Below, one piece after another: positions 8,103 to 20,900 of a stretch of 64,000 nucleotides of DNA. The notes below the pieces were generated by a model. The model was not told where the DNA came from and made no database searches. It was given only the letters and a program-made list of their open reading frames with translations. The position numbers and the translations under genes were made by a program. This DNA is from Lineus longissimus (taxonomy: Eukaryota > Nemertea > Pilidiophora > Heteronemertea > Lineidae), in the NCBI RefSeq assembly GCF_910592395.1, contig NC_088315.1, forward strand, positions 20,254,219 to 20,318,218, in the 5' to 3' direction. Position 1 is the first letter of the stretch. Every line of letters starts with the position of its first letter.

Positions 8103-10767
8103 CGAGCAAGGTAACTCTCTGGGTCAATCATAATGAAGATAATTAGCTTCAAACATAATAATTCACTCATCTTCTCGTACATTGTATGCTGCGAGTTGTC
8201 GTATATTATAGCAGGAAAGAGATTATCCTGATGATGGATCCTCTAGAATTCATTACAAGTTATAATCTAATATTTTGTTGACCTTGAATTTAATGTCATG
8301 CTTGAACTTTATCATAGTCTCGTTATGAGAGTTCCATTGCGTTAGTTACGCTAACTACAGCAAGTACGTATACATGTGAAGACCATATATGTAAAAAACT
8401 TGATTGCAGCACGGCGTAGAAAGAATTCTTTTTAATACTGGTCTGTTATTACAGTGAAAAACGCCCAACTAATTAAAAAATGTATACCCATTGTTTCGAT
8501 AAGAATGTTTGTGGCGTACAATCCACCTAGTAATAGAATGTTTTCACGGCCAGTCATTTTGGAGGGAGGAAGAATGATTTGACTTGCCTGACTTAGCTGA
8601 ATCAAATACTGTCACATGGTCCTTGGGCTTGCTTTCTGTTGTCTGTCCCTCCAGCATGCAAGAAATATACAACCTGCCTGCATTGAGTAATCGCTTTCAA
8701 AAGTACAATGTGCCTGATATCAATACATTAATTTCCAGTATTTCCATATTCATCCCGAAGAACACCTGGTATGCAAGACGGATGCCCCGGTGTAACCACA
8801 TCTATGGTTATTTCCAGGCCACACCCAGCCCGGCCAGTTTAAACCATGACAGTGCATGTGTACGAGTTGGGCCGACGCGACAGGCGCAGCGGTCGGAAGC
8901 GGGTCTCTGGCGGGATATCTTGGACTTTGGTTCGACCACGAAAGCCTCAAGTTCGTCAGGACCTTCAAAGCCAAGTGATAGGGAGTTCGTTCTTGAGATG
9001 ACACGGGGATGAAAATAGCAGCTATATTGACTTCAAGAGAGAGAATGGTGAGGGGTCGTGTAGTGTACAAAGGAAAATAAGCATTGTAAAATTTTAGAAA
9101 ACTTCTGATATTTTTCAGACCCCCCCCGCGATCCTCTCACACTTCCCCGATATTCAGATATGCAATTGCAGAATTGCAGATTTTCCCAGTTTGGGAACAC
9201 ACATCGGTGATGATGTCCAAAAGTTCACCACTTCTGAAAAAAAGACATTTTTGATTTTGGTAAGAATGGATCCTTCCCCTAATTTAAGATGATTTCTGAA
9301 ATTTTACAGTCCATTTTGTGCACCTACAATTCCTAGGAAGAACGAGATTTGGGAGTTTCTCGTTTGTTTTTTGGGGTCGCGGTAGGGTGAGAGGAAGTTG
9401 ATACAAATCAAATGTTGATAATTTCCTGCAGACTTATCATGTCATGTAGTGTTTAAAATACTGGCAACAACTTTGATATTCAATCGATTCTGATATCTTT
9501 AATTCAGTCAACATTTGCATTGACACTTTTCCTTTGACCCGATCTCGATCCCAGATTGCCGAAAAGGCAGCCCCATTCTGTAAAATATTTAGGAGAGCGT
9601 GGATAAGTTCTGGACGCCACGCACGCTTTACAATTAATTGTGATGGAGGACTTTTGATTCCTGTCCTACCAGTAGGCAGAAGACATTTTGACATTTTGAC
9701 ATTTTAAGAGACATTTTGACATTTTACATGTAAGTGATATTTTGACATACTTTAGACTCACCGTTCTAAGACTGGCCAGTTTATTAATTTGAGGCAGGAT
9801 ATGGGTATCCAATCAAAGAAAAAATTATGCTATTCGTACACAGTTTCGCTGATGCCGAACTAATCATGGTGATGACTTTTGCAGTTGTTTAGGCAGGCAG
9901 CAGTGATAACAGCGTATTATGTGATCACCCGCCACCCCTTCCATTTGCCAGATCAACTGCGAATTCAACAACCAAAATTAGTTATGCATGAGCGATATCG
10001 CGTACAAATGAAATAATTTTGTCTTAATTTTGGTTTATGACCGCCCCCAGTATAATATGATTAAGCAGGCCAAGGTCCCTTCATCCTGATTGGCTCAAAC
10101 ATGTCCGTCTTCAGGTTATGGTTGGTCGATTGTGTGTGGTTGGCTTTTGGAATGAACTAATCACTTGCGACCTAACCACTCTATACTTCGATCAGTGGTT
10201 TTAAATGGTCAATCGATTTCCCTGTCTTATAGCCTATGTCTATTGGCAACGAATCTTCAATGAACGAAATCGTATTGATGTTAAAGTACAATCCTTATGG
10301 GCCTATACCATTCTCAACTCTTAACTATGGTATTGATGAAAAGGCGACACATAGGTATTGTTTACCCCGATAGAACATTAGGGAGTTTACGAAAATCCCC
10401 CAAAACACCCACGTGAACGTCTTTTTCATGGTTCGACCTCCTTTAACGATGTCGAACAATGGGATAGGCGTTCACGTTGACGTTTCGGGGCGTTTGCGAA
10501 AACTCCCTACTGTTAAATGGCATCGAACGACGAAGCGCATAATATCAATGGCGGCTTGGCTTACATATTCAGAAACGGTCTTATATCGGTGAATCTAGAG
10601 TATGTAATAGGGAGTTTGATATTTGGGCCTTATCACGGATACTTGTACGTAGACGGATGGAAATGTACACAAAATTAGGCCTGTTTCTTCAGAGTTTTAT
10701 CAATATACGTAAAGATCCTGTATCAGGAGCTGTTCTCAAACTCCCTAACAAAATAGGAAGTTCATTA
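8103..10767 (+). other. 3' flank of gene A, no supported gene
   Basis: This aligns closely with 39,176-42,136. A weak ATTAAA polyadenylation-like hexamer lies at 8,472. A 142-codon open frame at 8,584-9,012 is also open in unit B but resembles no family, and its frame is not convincingly constrained. A short GACATTTT tandem repeat lies near 9,690-9,740. Opposed CCTAACAAAATAGG/CTCCCTAA-type motifs occur around 10,380-10,760, just before the minisatellite. Confidence 0.5.
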
Positions 10768-11742
10768 TATGTGTGGGTTATACCCTTTAATAATGTTCAC
10801 TACCTGAGTGAACACTGGTGTTATATTATATGTGTGGGTTATACCCTTTAATAATGTTCACTACCTGAGTGAACACTGGTGTTATATTATATGTGTGGGT
10901 TATACCCTTTAATAATGTTCACTACCTGAGTGAACACTGGTGTTATATTATATGTGTGGGTTATACCCTTTAATAATGTTCATTACCTGAGTGAACACTG
11001 GTGTTATATTATATGTGTGGGTTATACCCTTTAATAATGTTCACTACCTGAGTGAACACTGGTGTTATATTATATGTGTAGGTTATACTCTTTAATAATG
11101 TTCACTACCTGAGTGAACACTGGTGTTATATTATATGTGTGGGTTATACCCTTTAATAATGTTCACTACCTGAGTGAACACTGGTGTTATATTATATGTG
11201 TGGGTTATACCCTTTAATAATGTTCACTACCTGAGTGAACACTGGTGTTATATTATATGTGTGGGTTATACCCTTTAATAATGTTCACTACCTGAGTGAA
11301 CACTGGTGTTATATTATATGTGTGGGTTATACCCTTTAATAATGTTCACTACCTGAGTGAACACTGGTGTTATATTATATGTGTGGGTTATACCCTTTAA
11401 TAATGTTCACTACCTGAGTGAACACTGGTGTTATATTATATGTGTGGGTTATACCCTTTGATAATGTTCACTACCTGTGTGAACACTGGTGTTATATCAT
11501 ATGTGTGGGTTATACCCTTTAATAATGTTCACTACCTGAGTGAACACTGGTGTTATATCATATGTGTGGGTTATACCCTTTAATAATGTTCACTACCTGA
11601 GTGAACACTGGTGTTATATCATATGTGTGGGTTATACCCTTTAATAATGTTCACTACCTGAGTGAACACTGGTGTTATATCATATGTGTGGGTTATACCC
11701 TTTGATAATGTTCACTACCTGAGTGAACACTGGTGTTATATT
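10768..11742 (+). repeat. 61-bp minisatellite, 16 copies
   Basis: A head-to-tail array of a 61-bp unit starting TATGTGTGGGTTATACCC. Each unit contains the hairpin GTTCACTACCTGAGTGAAC (7-bp stem, 5-nt loop). The 975-bp length equals 16 units with very few substitutions. The orthologous array in unit B (42,137-42,684) has 9 units. Confidence 0.95.
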
Positions 11743-13377
11743 GACTTGTATTCACATCAACATGTATTAACTTTGTGTCCAGTTTTATATATCGTACTCG
11801 TATTATGTATAACTTGACTCGTTTGTGTATTGTTATGAATGTATATTGTATTGACATGTATTAACTTCTGTATTAGGTATAAGGTACTCCTCACAGCTTT
11901 GGGTGTGTCCAAATATTCTGTGGTAGAAGGCAGAAGGCCTTGAGACTGCAAGCTGTTTGAAGCCAGTCTATTATATCATACTGTTGTATTACAAGAGAGT
12001 CAAATTCATTATTATTTATGTTTCGTGTAGAAACATTTAAGTAGAGAGTGTAGCCAGATAGGCCCTGTCACATGGATGTGACAAATTCTAAGTGTCGAGG
12101 TGATTACGGTTTTGTGTACTCTTGTGATGGCTTCATTGGAGATTTTCTGCAAACTTGTGGAAATTGATGGAAATAGATGAATTGTACTCGTTAAGGTGAA
12201 ACTATAGTATTTCCAGTTTGCCAATCTAAGAAATATATAAGAACTTATCCACAATCCACAAAATGTGACCCGTCACAGCAAAAGCAGGCGCATGTCGCTC
12301 TGAGCTTGGCAGGTTGAGACGGACTGTTTGTTCATTTCTCTATTGTCTGCCTTTTGTGAAATATGAGCACATCAATTTCTTCCATTATCTCCTGGAGTCA
12401 TTTAGGCTCATCTTCTGTGCGACATGCGCCTGGTTTTGCTGTGACGGGTCACAAATGGTAAAAGTGTTAGTGGTAGGACATAGTCTGCATTGCTTCCGAA
12501 CAATAGGTATTATGAACAAAGGCTAGCAAATGCTTTCAGTTCAATTTTGAAGTGAAAGGCTTTGTGTAAATGTACATAGAGTTTTAGATAAAACGTTTGC
12601 TAGTCTTGTTCATATCACCCAACGTCTTGTCTAGTTTATGAGTTTGAAAGAGTTCTGGTGGCATTTTACATGTATATAGAGTTGGACTATAGTTTCACCA
12701 TCCAGCTTCAGCTACACCGTTTTTTAACAATCGTTTTGGCGTCTTTTTAGATTTCAAACTATTATGAGTTTCTCTCTAACGTTGTTGTTTATATTGAATC
12801 CGCCTCTAACGACTGATCATAAAATTCTGTTTTATTTAAGCGATATATATTTAGCAATATAATGTACTGTTACGATATTTGCTGAAGTGCCGTGCTATTA
12901 CCTTAGATTATGATTACGTGAATTTGGGAGCGCATGCGCATCAAGTTTTGGACTTATCATTATGTGTTTCGATCAAATCTTAGTCGTTTTACTCAAAGAC
13001 TTTACTGAAATATATAATGCACTAAAGTATTCAAACATGTTAAAGTTACCTGACTGTTCGAAGTGTGACGGTACTGTATTAATATCCTTACGATGGTAAT
13101 ATCAATTACTTGGCATTGCAGTTGTTAATCTGAAACTGATTAATCAGTGAACAGTCTGTCGAGGGAGTATCAATAGATCACCTTGTCATTTAGTATCATG
13201 TCTTCCAAAGGCAAGGGTTTAAGGTAAAGGCTGGGTAATGTGTGGCCGTGAGACCGGTTATAGATCTGGTGCGTTCGGGTGGCAAAGGTGCTCAACAGTG
13301 GCAAGAGTGGTTGTAACAGGGCCGACCAAAGATAGGTGTGGATTATTATTAAATTTACCTTAGCAATATTTCAGTTC
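11743..13377 (+). other. Non-coding flank with one MITE insertion
   Basis: Shared with 42,685-44,124 apart from the 190-bp element at 12,264-12,453. AT-rich, with no convincing gene on either strand. Confidence 0.5.
12264..12453. mobile_element. 190-bp MITE with TGTGACCCGTCACAG termini
   Basis: The termini are inverted repeats: TGTGACCCGTCACAGC at the left and GCTGTGACGGGTCACA at the right. The similarity continues into GCAGGCGCATGTCGC and its complement. Unit B has the uninterrupted sequence CACAAAATGGTAAAAG at 43,198-43,213, an empty site that fixes the ends and implies an AA target duplication. Relatives lie at 55,149-55,317 and 63,716-63,884. Confidence 0.85.
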
Positions 13378-13792
13378 GAGACAAGACCACCATTGAATAT
13401 TAATAGTTTGGAAGATCCCGACCTATGTTTTAACAGTCAAGTCCACATTTGCAGAGGTATTCAAGAGATACTTGCTTTAAGTGAGGAAGTTATCTTTTGA
13501 AAAACAATGTTTTTATAATATTTGCTAATTTGGTAAGAGGGGGCGTTTAAGTTTTCTGCAAGTTGGCCGAAACAGCCGGGTTCAGTATAAACCGACTATA
13601 AATCTTGTCCGATTATCTGAAAAATCCCGTGGACAACGACCACTTTAAATTTCAATAGTTACTCGCCAGACTGTCCGGGAGTCATATCCAAGTTAATGAT
13701 TCAAAACCGCACGTACTTATTGATGCGACGCGGTCAAACTTTGGAAAATGAACTGATGAAAGTCTTTAACAAATCAATGGTGGTTTTGCCTC
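13378..13792 (-). mobile_element. Old, diverged copy of the GAGACAAGACCAC MITE
   Basis: Starts GAGACAAGACCACCATTGA and ends near GGTGGTTTTGCCTC. The internal sequence matches the consensus copy at 62,051-62,486 in reverse but is clearly more diverged. It is present at the same place in unit B (44,125-44,539), so it predates the duplication. Confidence 0.75.
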
Positions 13793-15456
13793 GTTGGACG
13801 AACACGTCCTTCAGTTCTCACCTCCTATTCTAGGTGGCGCTGTCTACCCGTCTCAAAAACATGCGACAGGCGACATTTCAAAAACGAAAGTTCTCATTTT
13901 ACTGTGTGTTTCTGAACGGAAGTCAGTTGCGGTAATATTTTATAGTTCGGCTAATTAAAGCCATTATATGTGTACATGTAATCATGTACAATTTCGCAAC
14001 TCATTTTGATTACAATTCGGAAATGCACAGATGGGGGGAGATTTTGCTTGTAAATGGAATGTCAATAAGACTCTAAATGTGGTCGGTCGTTTTATGTCCT
14101 TTGGTATAGAGTCATCCTAACCGGTGTAGAAGTAGAAAATGTCCGAGGGAAAAACTGTCCACTTTATTGTATTTTGTCAGATTACGGTATTATGGTTCTT
14201 TAGATGACATTACCGTCAATAGGTAAGGGATTAAAGTGCATAATAGAATCCCTTGTTTCCCCGGACATTCTATCCTGGGACATTTCAAACTTCTACACCG
14301 ACTCATTGTCAACACTCGCGTCTCGATACGAGGGCGGTTCGGGCGCGGGGGGGGGGGGGTCTCAGAAGTTACTATATATTTGATACTCTCTGTAGTCGAT
14401 GTGAGCCATAGAGGCTGTAGCACCTGCTTAGATATCATTCGTGTTTATTGTTGCTTTTGTGCTGTTTTGCGGTAATTTAAGATTAATTAATTATCATGCT
14501 GTATGTATACGTGATTGGCGGGATTTGCAACACTTACCAACTGTACGAAGTAAACATTATGAAAGTTGTATTTTATCGACGGCGACTTTGAGGAGTTTGC
14601 TGAGTCCTTGTACTAACTAAGTGTGAAAGCCCATTTACGAGTGTCCCGTAAATGGATTCGCCCTGGACTTGATACCGCTACGTAGAGACCTTCGTATCTT
14701 GTATTTTGTTGCTCATTGCGAAACCTCCCTATTATTTCAATAATTAGATTATAGCCTGAGGCAAGAAAATGACAAATGTTGTTGTCCGAGTTCGATATAT
14801 ATGTAGAGCTATAGTAATTAACAGAGACTGCGGGACACTGTAACTGAGGACGAAGCCTTTGAATGAACATGGACGATCGATGCTCATGTCTCGAAGTAAG
14901 GACTGGACAAGTGAGGCAAGGATATCCGTTTTGGAAATTGCACTAGATCCCCCCCCCCCCACCCCAAACCCGCCCCCCCCCCCCAAACGCCTCGATTCGA
15001 ATATGCAGGAGATACCATGGCGTAGCTGAATCACTTCGTCCGTCCACTGTTGACGGAGCGAATTAGGAAGTCACCATTGAAACTAACAAGAACATGAGCA
15101 GATGCAAGGACCCCAGATGAGGTAGACACGATTGACGTCGTCGAATCGGTTGGTGTAATGGGGAAAATAGCTCAGTCGGGCTACAAGTCGCCCTTTGCTT
15201 TGGGTATCTTTGCTTGACCGCGGACAGATATCCGGCTGATGTGATCTGGTTTGAACGGACCACTAGCAGATGTCTCTTTGACGAGGAGTTGGTCTTTATA
15301 GTGTGGACCTCGTCCTTCTGATGAAACCTAGTGGTTGTCGTTGGCTGTGACCTGGGACAACTCCAAGGTTGTGACAATGTCATCCTGTCCCGGGCAATGC
15401 CCGTGTCTAAGATCTAAGGGTTGTTTTGACACTTCTATACAGTTCTATAGAACCTG
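13793..15456. other. Non-coding flank with homopolymer G and C tracts
   Basis: Includes a G tract at about 14,346-14,359 and two C tracts at about 14,949-14,986, whose lengths differ in unit B (45,080-45,098 and 45,690-45,742). On the minus strand between about 15,040 and 15,390 one frame reads like decayed coding sequence with several stops; I could not assign it. No intact gene was recognised. Confidence 0.4.
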
Positions 15457-15915
15457 CTAGCGCAGAGCCAGCGAAAATTCCGACCACATCGGAATCCCCC
15501 TTCCTGTGCCACTTGGATGGGCGATAAAAATAACATAACGAAATTTGAGACAGTTCAGATGCAACCAGCTGTCCCGGTACGAGTGTCCGACTGAGAAAGC
15601 CTCTTCCAGACCCTGGCCCATCCCTACATTGCTTGATATCAGAAAACACTCACTGTTCGGGAGAAAAAAAATATGGTCATGCGTAGACGCCGTACAAAAT
15701 ACAACATGAATTCCTTTGTTGTTTTGTTTTATCGTATTAGCCAAAACAGGACCGGATGCCCTGTCAGCAAAATGTCCGTCACTTCCTGGTGTAATGATGA
15801 CCCTACCGGATGTGTCAGCCAGCATCTCAAAGCGAGGTGAAGGGCTCATTGCCTCTCTATTCAACAACAGACCATTGTATATTTCAGTCATTTCCTGACA
15901 ACGCTTTCTTGTCAT
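15457..15915 (-). CDS. Hypothetical protein or last exon, 152 codons, conserved between units
   Basis: A minus-strand frame begins MTRKRCQEMTEIYNG immediately after a splice-acceptor-like TTTCTTCAG and runs to a TAG at 15,457. I recognise no domain. The copy at 46,212-46,670 has the same length. Of six substitutions between them I count four silent (GGC/GGA, ACA/ACG, CTG/CTC, CCT/CCC) and two replacements, both V to D. That leans toward constraint, but six events are too few to be sure. It could be a terminal exon of a minus-strand gene. Decayed coding-like sequence continues downstream on the same strand (15,040-15,390). Confidence 0.3.
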   Translation of the reverse strand: MTRKRCQEMTEIYNGLLLNREAMSPSPRFEMLADTSGRVIITPGSDGHFADRASGPVLANTIKQNNKGIHVVFCTASTHDHIFFLPNSECFLISSNVGMGQGLEEAFSVGHSYRDSWLHLNCLKFRYVIFIAHPSGTGRGIPMWSEFSLALR

Positions 15916-18424
15916 CTGAAGAAAGCAGCGTAGCTTTGTAGGGATTTCTTCTGCGGAAATAATGTAACCTTAATATCCCGTGTTGTATTTTGCTCGTCAG
16001 TAGAGTGAATGGAGTTGCCAATATGATGACGGTAATCTTGACCTATGTTATCTGTTTTGTAAAAGGATCTTGGAGAGCAGGAGAGCAAGCTATTACGCGA
16101 TAAGGGAAGAAGCGATATCATTGTTGGATTACACGGATGGCTATTGGCCTTTGTAGAAGACTTGCACTTTCATCTGTTCAAAGTTTACTCCACCGTTCAA
16201 AAGAAATTTGAAAATGAGACTGAATTTGAAAGTTTACAGTTATGATTATATTCAAATATGTACTCAACATAAATGTCACATTGCCGTTGTCTAGATGATA
16301 ACTGAACTGTGGCAATATCTATATCTATTTAGCTGAGCGATGATATGACACGATGAACCTATGGAAATGTTAGTACTATGTCTTCAGAACAAAGGGTTGA
16401 ATCCATTGAGAAAGAAGTTATGTATACAATGTCAAAATGCACTGGTGATTTCGCGGCCCGTAACGACGATAACCGGCGTGACGTATCCGGCGGTCACCAC
16501 CTGTGGTACACGTACTACCAGCCTCGCCCCAATCCCCCTCCGCTTATTCCTGACACAATGTTGGATTGTAGCTGCGTTTCCCGGATCGATCGACCACCAA
16601 AATATCAAGAGATATCGCAGGGAGGCGCCTGGACTTGCCAGGCTGATGTACTATGTCTAAAGCCTTGATCTAATCAAAGCTGTGGGCGGTCGCCTCATTC
16701 TAATTGCTCGCCTGGTTTCCACTACCTTTGATAACTCCGATTGGATTCATGTCACCCATCAGTACACGAACTACTCCTTCAGCCGATTCCACCTCGGCGC
16801 GCAAGATGTTGCCGGGAGAATGGTAATTTTGGTGACTGATAAAACCCAGAACGAGATCATCGAAACAAAACGAAATGGTACAATGAAACCTAACACGTGA
16901 GAGACCCACCAGAAGAAAAGAAGACCCGTTGAAGCAGCAAGGCCTTCAGCCTTATCAACTATACCAACTTCCAACTTTGATGTAGGAATTCGGTGAAATT
17001 TGGAGAGGTAAATTTTCATTTCGATGATTTGGATAATTTCATTCATTTCGACGTTTCGTTTCGTTTCAATCCGTTAGTCATCAGTACCGGTGGGGTTCAT
17101 CAGTGCGCATGAATGCCTGCTTTTGTTTCTGCGTCTGTTCTGCAGAATATGATTAAGAGAAGCTTTTGCCTATGACAGAAAACAGCCATCCGGTCATTGA
17201 CAAACTGAATATTAACCAGGCGTTCCCAATATCCAATCTGATTGTTCTCAATCTAGCTTATTGATGCTTCGAAAGTGTTTTTCATGTCGTTCTGGCAAAA
17301 TGTACTCAGTTGACTTCAGGAATGTGACCAGATCACATTTACCTAAAGATAGTGGTTGCACAACACTAGATTATCCTGAGGTCAGCAGCCAATGAAAATT
17401 GCTTCACCATCATTTCCCCGACCAATGAGAAAGCTGTGAGATGTATTATCCCATCGACACGTCAGGTTTGTGACATTCTTCGATATAGAATGAGAGTTGA
17501 TATCAATGCCTGTCAAATGTTAGCCCAATACCGCTACGCTAGTCGTCCTTTTGGGGAGGAAGTATTGGTCTAGGGCCTACGTGAGGTCCAAGTTTGGCAC
17601 ACGGTATGATATGTATGTGAGATATTAACTGTAGGTTGTGGTTCATAGTTTGTGTTTTAACAATGCTGCCACGCAACATATCAACCGAGGATTTGGTATT
17701 GACGATCATCTATTGTGAATGCAGGTCACCATGTTCAGCCAACTATGGCATCGTCTCAGACACATTGTGTACTGCTTTGCATGTTATTTAGTTCACGAAT
17801 ATGAAAGCCTGCCTGATATACATAAATGCACCCACTCCGGGTGTAATGCTAGTGATGAGAAGGCCCGACGTATTGCATGATATCAAAATTCTTATCTAAA
17901 TCAAAGTATTGTGAGGCCTTGTTTTGAAAATTCATGAAATCGACTGGATTATTCAGTCCCGCACTTTGGTAAGGAATCGACTTAGGTGCGTTGTTAGATA
18001 GATAATCATTTGGTTATCCGACAAGCGCTATTTCGATTTATAATTAGGACAGGGTTGACACATTCATTTCAAAGTTGACACAAGTCGCATCATATTTGCC
18101 GAATTTCTAATGACTTCTGTGTGCTGCTAATGCTGCTATTCCTTGTCTCACTGGACTGCATAAAGTAACTGGCTTCGGGATAAAAGTTCGGGTGGACACG
18201 TTTAGAGGATTTAGTTACCAGTTTGTACCGTTTCATTCAAGATTTCGGAGACAGCTCGTGTGAGGCCGTATTTCATCAACGGAACCTTCAGGAAGTAAAC
18301 GAGTTTCGACCTCATTAGCATTTTAATGATGCATTTCGATGTTGATACTGAGTATGCCAATAAGATCTCTGCGAATCCACAGGCAAAAGAATATCCGTCC
18401 ACGGATAGTGACGGGGATTAATCA
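15916..18424. other. Non-coding flank, no supported gene
   Basis: Aligns with 46,671-49,106. Overlapping open frames around 16,361-17,046 exist on both strands. Differences between the units there include indels in one frame and only replacements in another, so they do not behave as genes. About 90 bp at 17,597-17,690 is missing from unit B (junction at about 48,361). Confidence 0.45.
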
Positions 18425-19432
18425 TGAACGTTCCATCAATCATGGGCCATCCATGGATAGTGGATGGAGAATCTCCATCAGCTATCCATGGCTGGGCCTC
18501 CCTGGATGGAACGTCCATGGGCCATCCATGGATAGCTGATGGAGAATCTCCATCAGCTATCCATGGCTAAGCCTCCGTGGATGGAACGTCCATGGGCCAT
18601 CCATGGATAGCTGATGGAGAATCTCCATCAGCTATCCATGGCTAAGCCTCCGTGGATGGAACGTCCATGGGCCATCCATGGATAGTGGATGGAGAATCTC
18701 CATCAACTATCCATGGCTGGGCCTCCGTGGATGGAACGTCCATGGGCCATCCATGGATAGTTGATGGAGAATCTCCATCAGCTATCCATGGCTGGGCCTC
18801 CCTGGATGGAACATCCATGGGCCATCCATGGATAGTTGATGGAGAATCTCCATCAGCTACCCATGGCTGGGCCTCCGTGGATGGAACGTCCATGGGCCAT
18901 CCATGGATAGTTGATGGAGAATCTCCATCAGCTATCCATGGCTGGGCCCCCGTGGATGGAACGTCCATGGGCCGTCCATGGATAGTTGATGGAGAATCTC
19001 CATCAACTACCCATGGCTGGGCCTCCGTGGATGGAACGTCCATGGGCCATCCATGGATAGTTGATGGAGAATCTCCATCAGCTATCCATGGCTAAGCCTC
19101 CGTGGATGGAACGTCCATGGGCCATCCATGGATAGCTGATGGAGAATCTCCATCAGCTATCCATGGCTAAGCCTCCGTGGATGGAACGTCCATGGGCCAT
19201 CCATGGATAGCTGATGGAGAATCTCCATCAGCTATCCATGGCTGGGCCTCCGTGGATGGAACGTCCATGGGCCATCCATGGATAGTTGATGGAGAATCTC
19301 CATCAGCTATCCATGGCTAAGCCTCCGTGGATGGAACATCCATGGGCCATCCATGGATAGTTGATGGAGAATCTCCATCAGCTACCCATGGCTGGGCCTC
19401 CGTGGATGGAACGTCCATGGGCCGTCAACTAT
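18425..19432 (+). repeat. 75-bp palindromic minisatellite, about 13 copies
   Basis: The period is exactly 75 bp; for example CCATGGATAG recurs at 18,601, 18,676 and 18,751. Each unit contains a near-perfect 41-bp palindrome, in which CCATGGATAGCTGATGGAGA is followed by its complement. A second short palindrome surrounds GGACGTTCC-type sequence. Long open frames on both strands follow from the 75-bp (25-codon) periodicity. Unit B has about one unit left, at 49,107-49,162. Confidence 0.95.
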
Positions 19433-20900
19433 CCGAGGACGGACACTTTTGCCTGTCGACGATCCAGCCGACGGAAAGACTAACCTTGGAATCTGATATT
19501 TGTGTGGTTGACTCTTTGAACCCTGAGCTCCCTGGTGGTAGGGGGTCCCCCACCCTAAGCTCCTGGGGGTAATTTTGGGTATCAAATAGAAATTTTAAAA
19601 GAGTTGGAAGAGGTAACTAAAAGTAAACTGTACTGTATTTATCCATCCTACCGCTTTTACATAGAATAAAGCTTTATTTCTGAATATTATAGCATTTATT
19701 TTATTTTTATTTTTCCCGAGTGTCTTTTTCAGCACCCCTGAGCACCCCCCGCCGGGCACCCTTCTTGAAAAAAATGAAAAGAATAAAACTATTATAGCTA
19801 TAGACATGGAACATATCTTCTCGCCTGGCGCTTCTTTTTTTACTTGATACTAAGCTTTATAGGGGATATTTGGTTGGGTATTTTTTATTTATGTACTGAA
19901 GTTCATGAAAAAAGCTCAATTTTCTGAGTTTTTTGCCGTTTTCAGAACTCAAATCCATCTAGAGGATATGACAAAAAGCCGAATGAACTAGAATCTGCAG
20001 GGGACGAATCTTAGGGTTAGGTCAGATAGAACGGCGCCGCTGATTGGCTGCAATTGAACAAGGAAGTAGCATAGTAAAAAAGGGGATTCCCCGGCCGGTA
20101 GACGCTTCTTGTTTGCGGCACCAAAACCGGGCGCCCGGGTTCTAGCCGTTTTCCCTTTAAAACCTTTCTACATGCTCATAACATTTTTCGAGACGTACAC
20201 CGGGAGGAACGCTTTCAGAGGCAAAATATACCTATCCTAGCCTGTCAAACCATGAAATTTTCATTGCACTTTATGCATGATAATTTCAGGGTTTGGGGGG
20301 TCTGAAGTTAGGGAGGTGATTTTTGACGGCTTTTAACCTGTGAGTCAGCTTTTTCACCACGACGGGTTGAATGGAGCCTCAAAACCACGTAAGTAAGCCA
20401 ATTTGACTGAAACTTCATCATTTTCTTCATTTTAAACACACCTTATTCTCAATTTAAGAAAAATTATGTCTTAAATGGAAAATACCATTCAACTGGTATG
20501 GTGAGACCACGCATTGATCTCAAACTGAACTATTTTCGTGCTGATTGGTTTAATACAGGTGCGTGACCTAGTAGGCACCTGGACTGCGGAAAGGTAGACA
20601 CATTAAAATGTGTCTATCTTTCCGCATGGTTGAATCAAAAAACCTATAAGACTACTTTCTCCTACACAGATGCTGTCACTGGAACGATACGGATTGCCTT
20701 GAGCACGATCGAGGACTCAAATACGATCAGAAGGTATTTAATATTGTTCTGGTTACTTTACCCATTAGAAAACCTTACGTATTATTCCCAATCAAACAAT
20801 TACTTTCGAGGCCGAAACTTTTGAGGAATACATTTCTACTATGTCATATTCATGCAATTGGTTGTCCTAATGTCAAAGTACAGATGTACGGAGTTTGAAC
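19433..20900. other. Non-coding flank to the end of unit A
   Basis: Aligns with 49,163-49,740 and then, after MITE insertions in B, with 50,136-50,226 and 50,567-51,321. It also aligns from about 20,125 with 59,517-61,122 in unit 3. A short palindrome, GACACATTAAAATGTGTC, lies near 20,597. No gene is supported. Confidence 0.5.

Noticed and set aside
8584-9012. 142-codon frame downstream of gene A (and 39,696-40,085 in B) as a gene
   Set aside because: No family resemblance and a low-complexity tail. Its preservation is explained by the recent duplication.
14341-14990. G and C homopolymer tracts as a designed regulatory pair
   Set aside because: Lengths differ freely between the units (45,080-45,742). 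Slippage is the simpler explanation.
16361-17046. Overlapping frames on both strands as coding exons
   Set aside because: Unit B has indels that shift one frame, and the other frame shows only replacement differences. No domain is recognisable.
18652-19095. Open frames on both strands of the 75-bp minisatellite as a repetitive protein gene
   Set aside because: 75 bp is 25 codons, so openness follows from periodicity. The sequence is palindromic, collapses to one unit in B and lacks any start or stop context of a gene.
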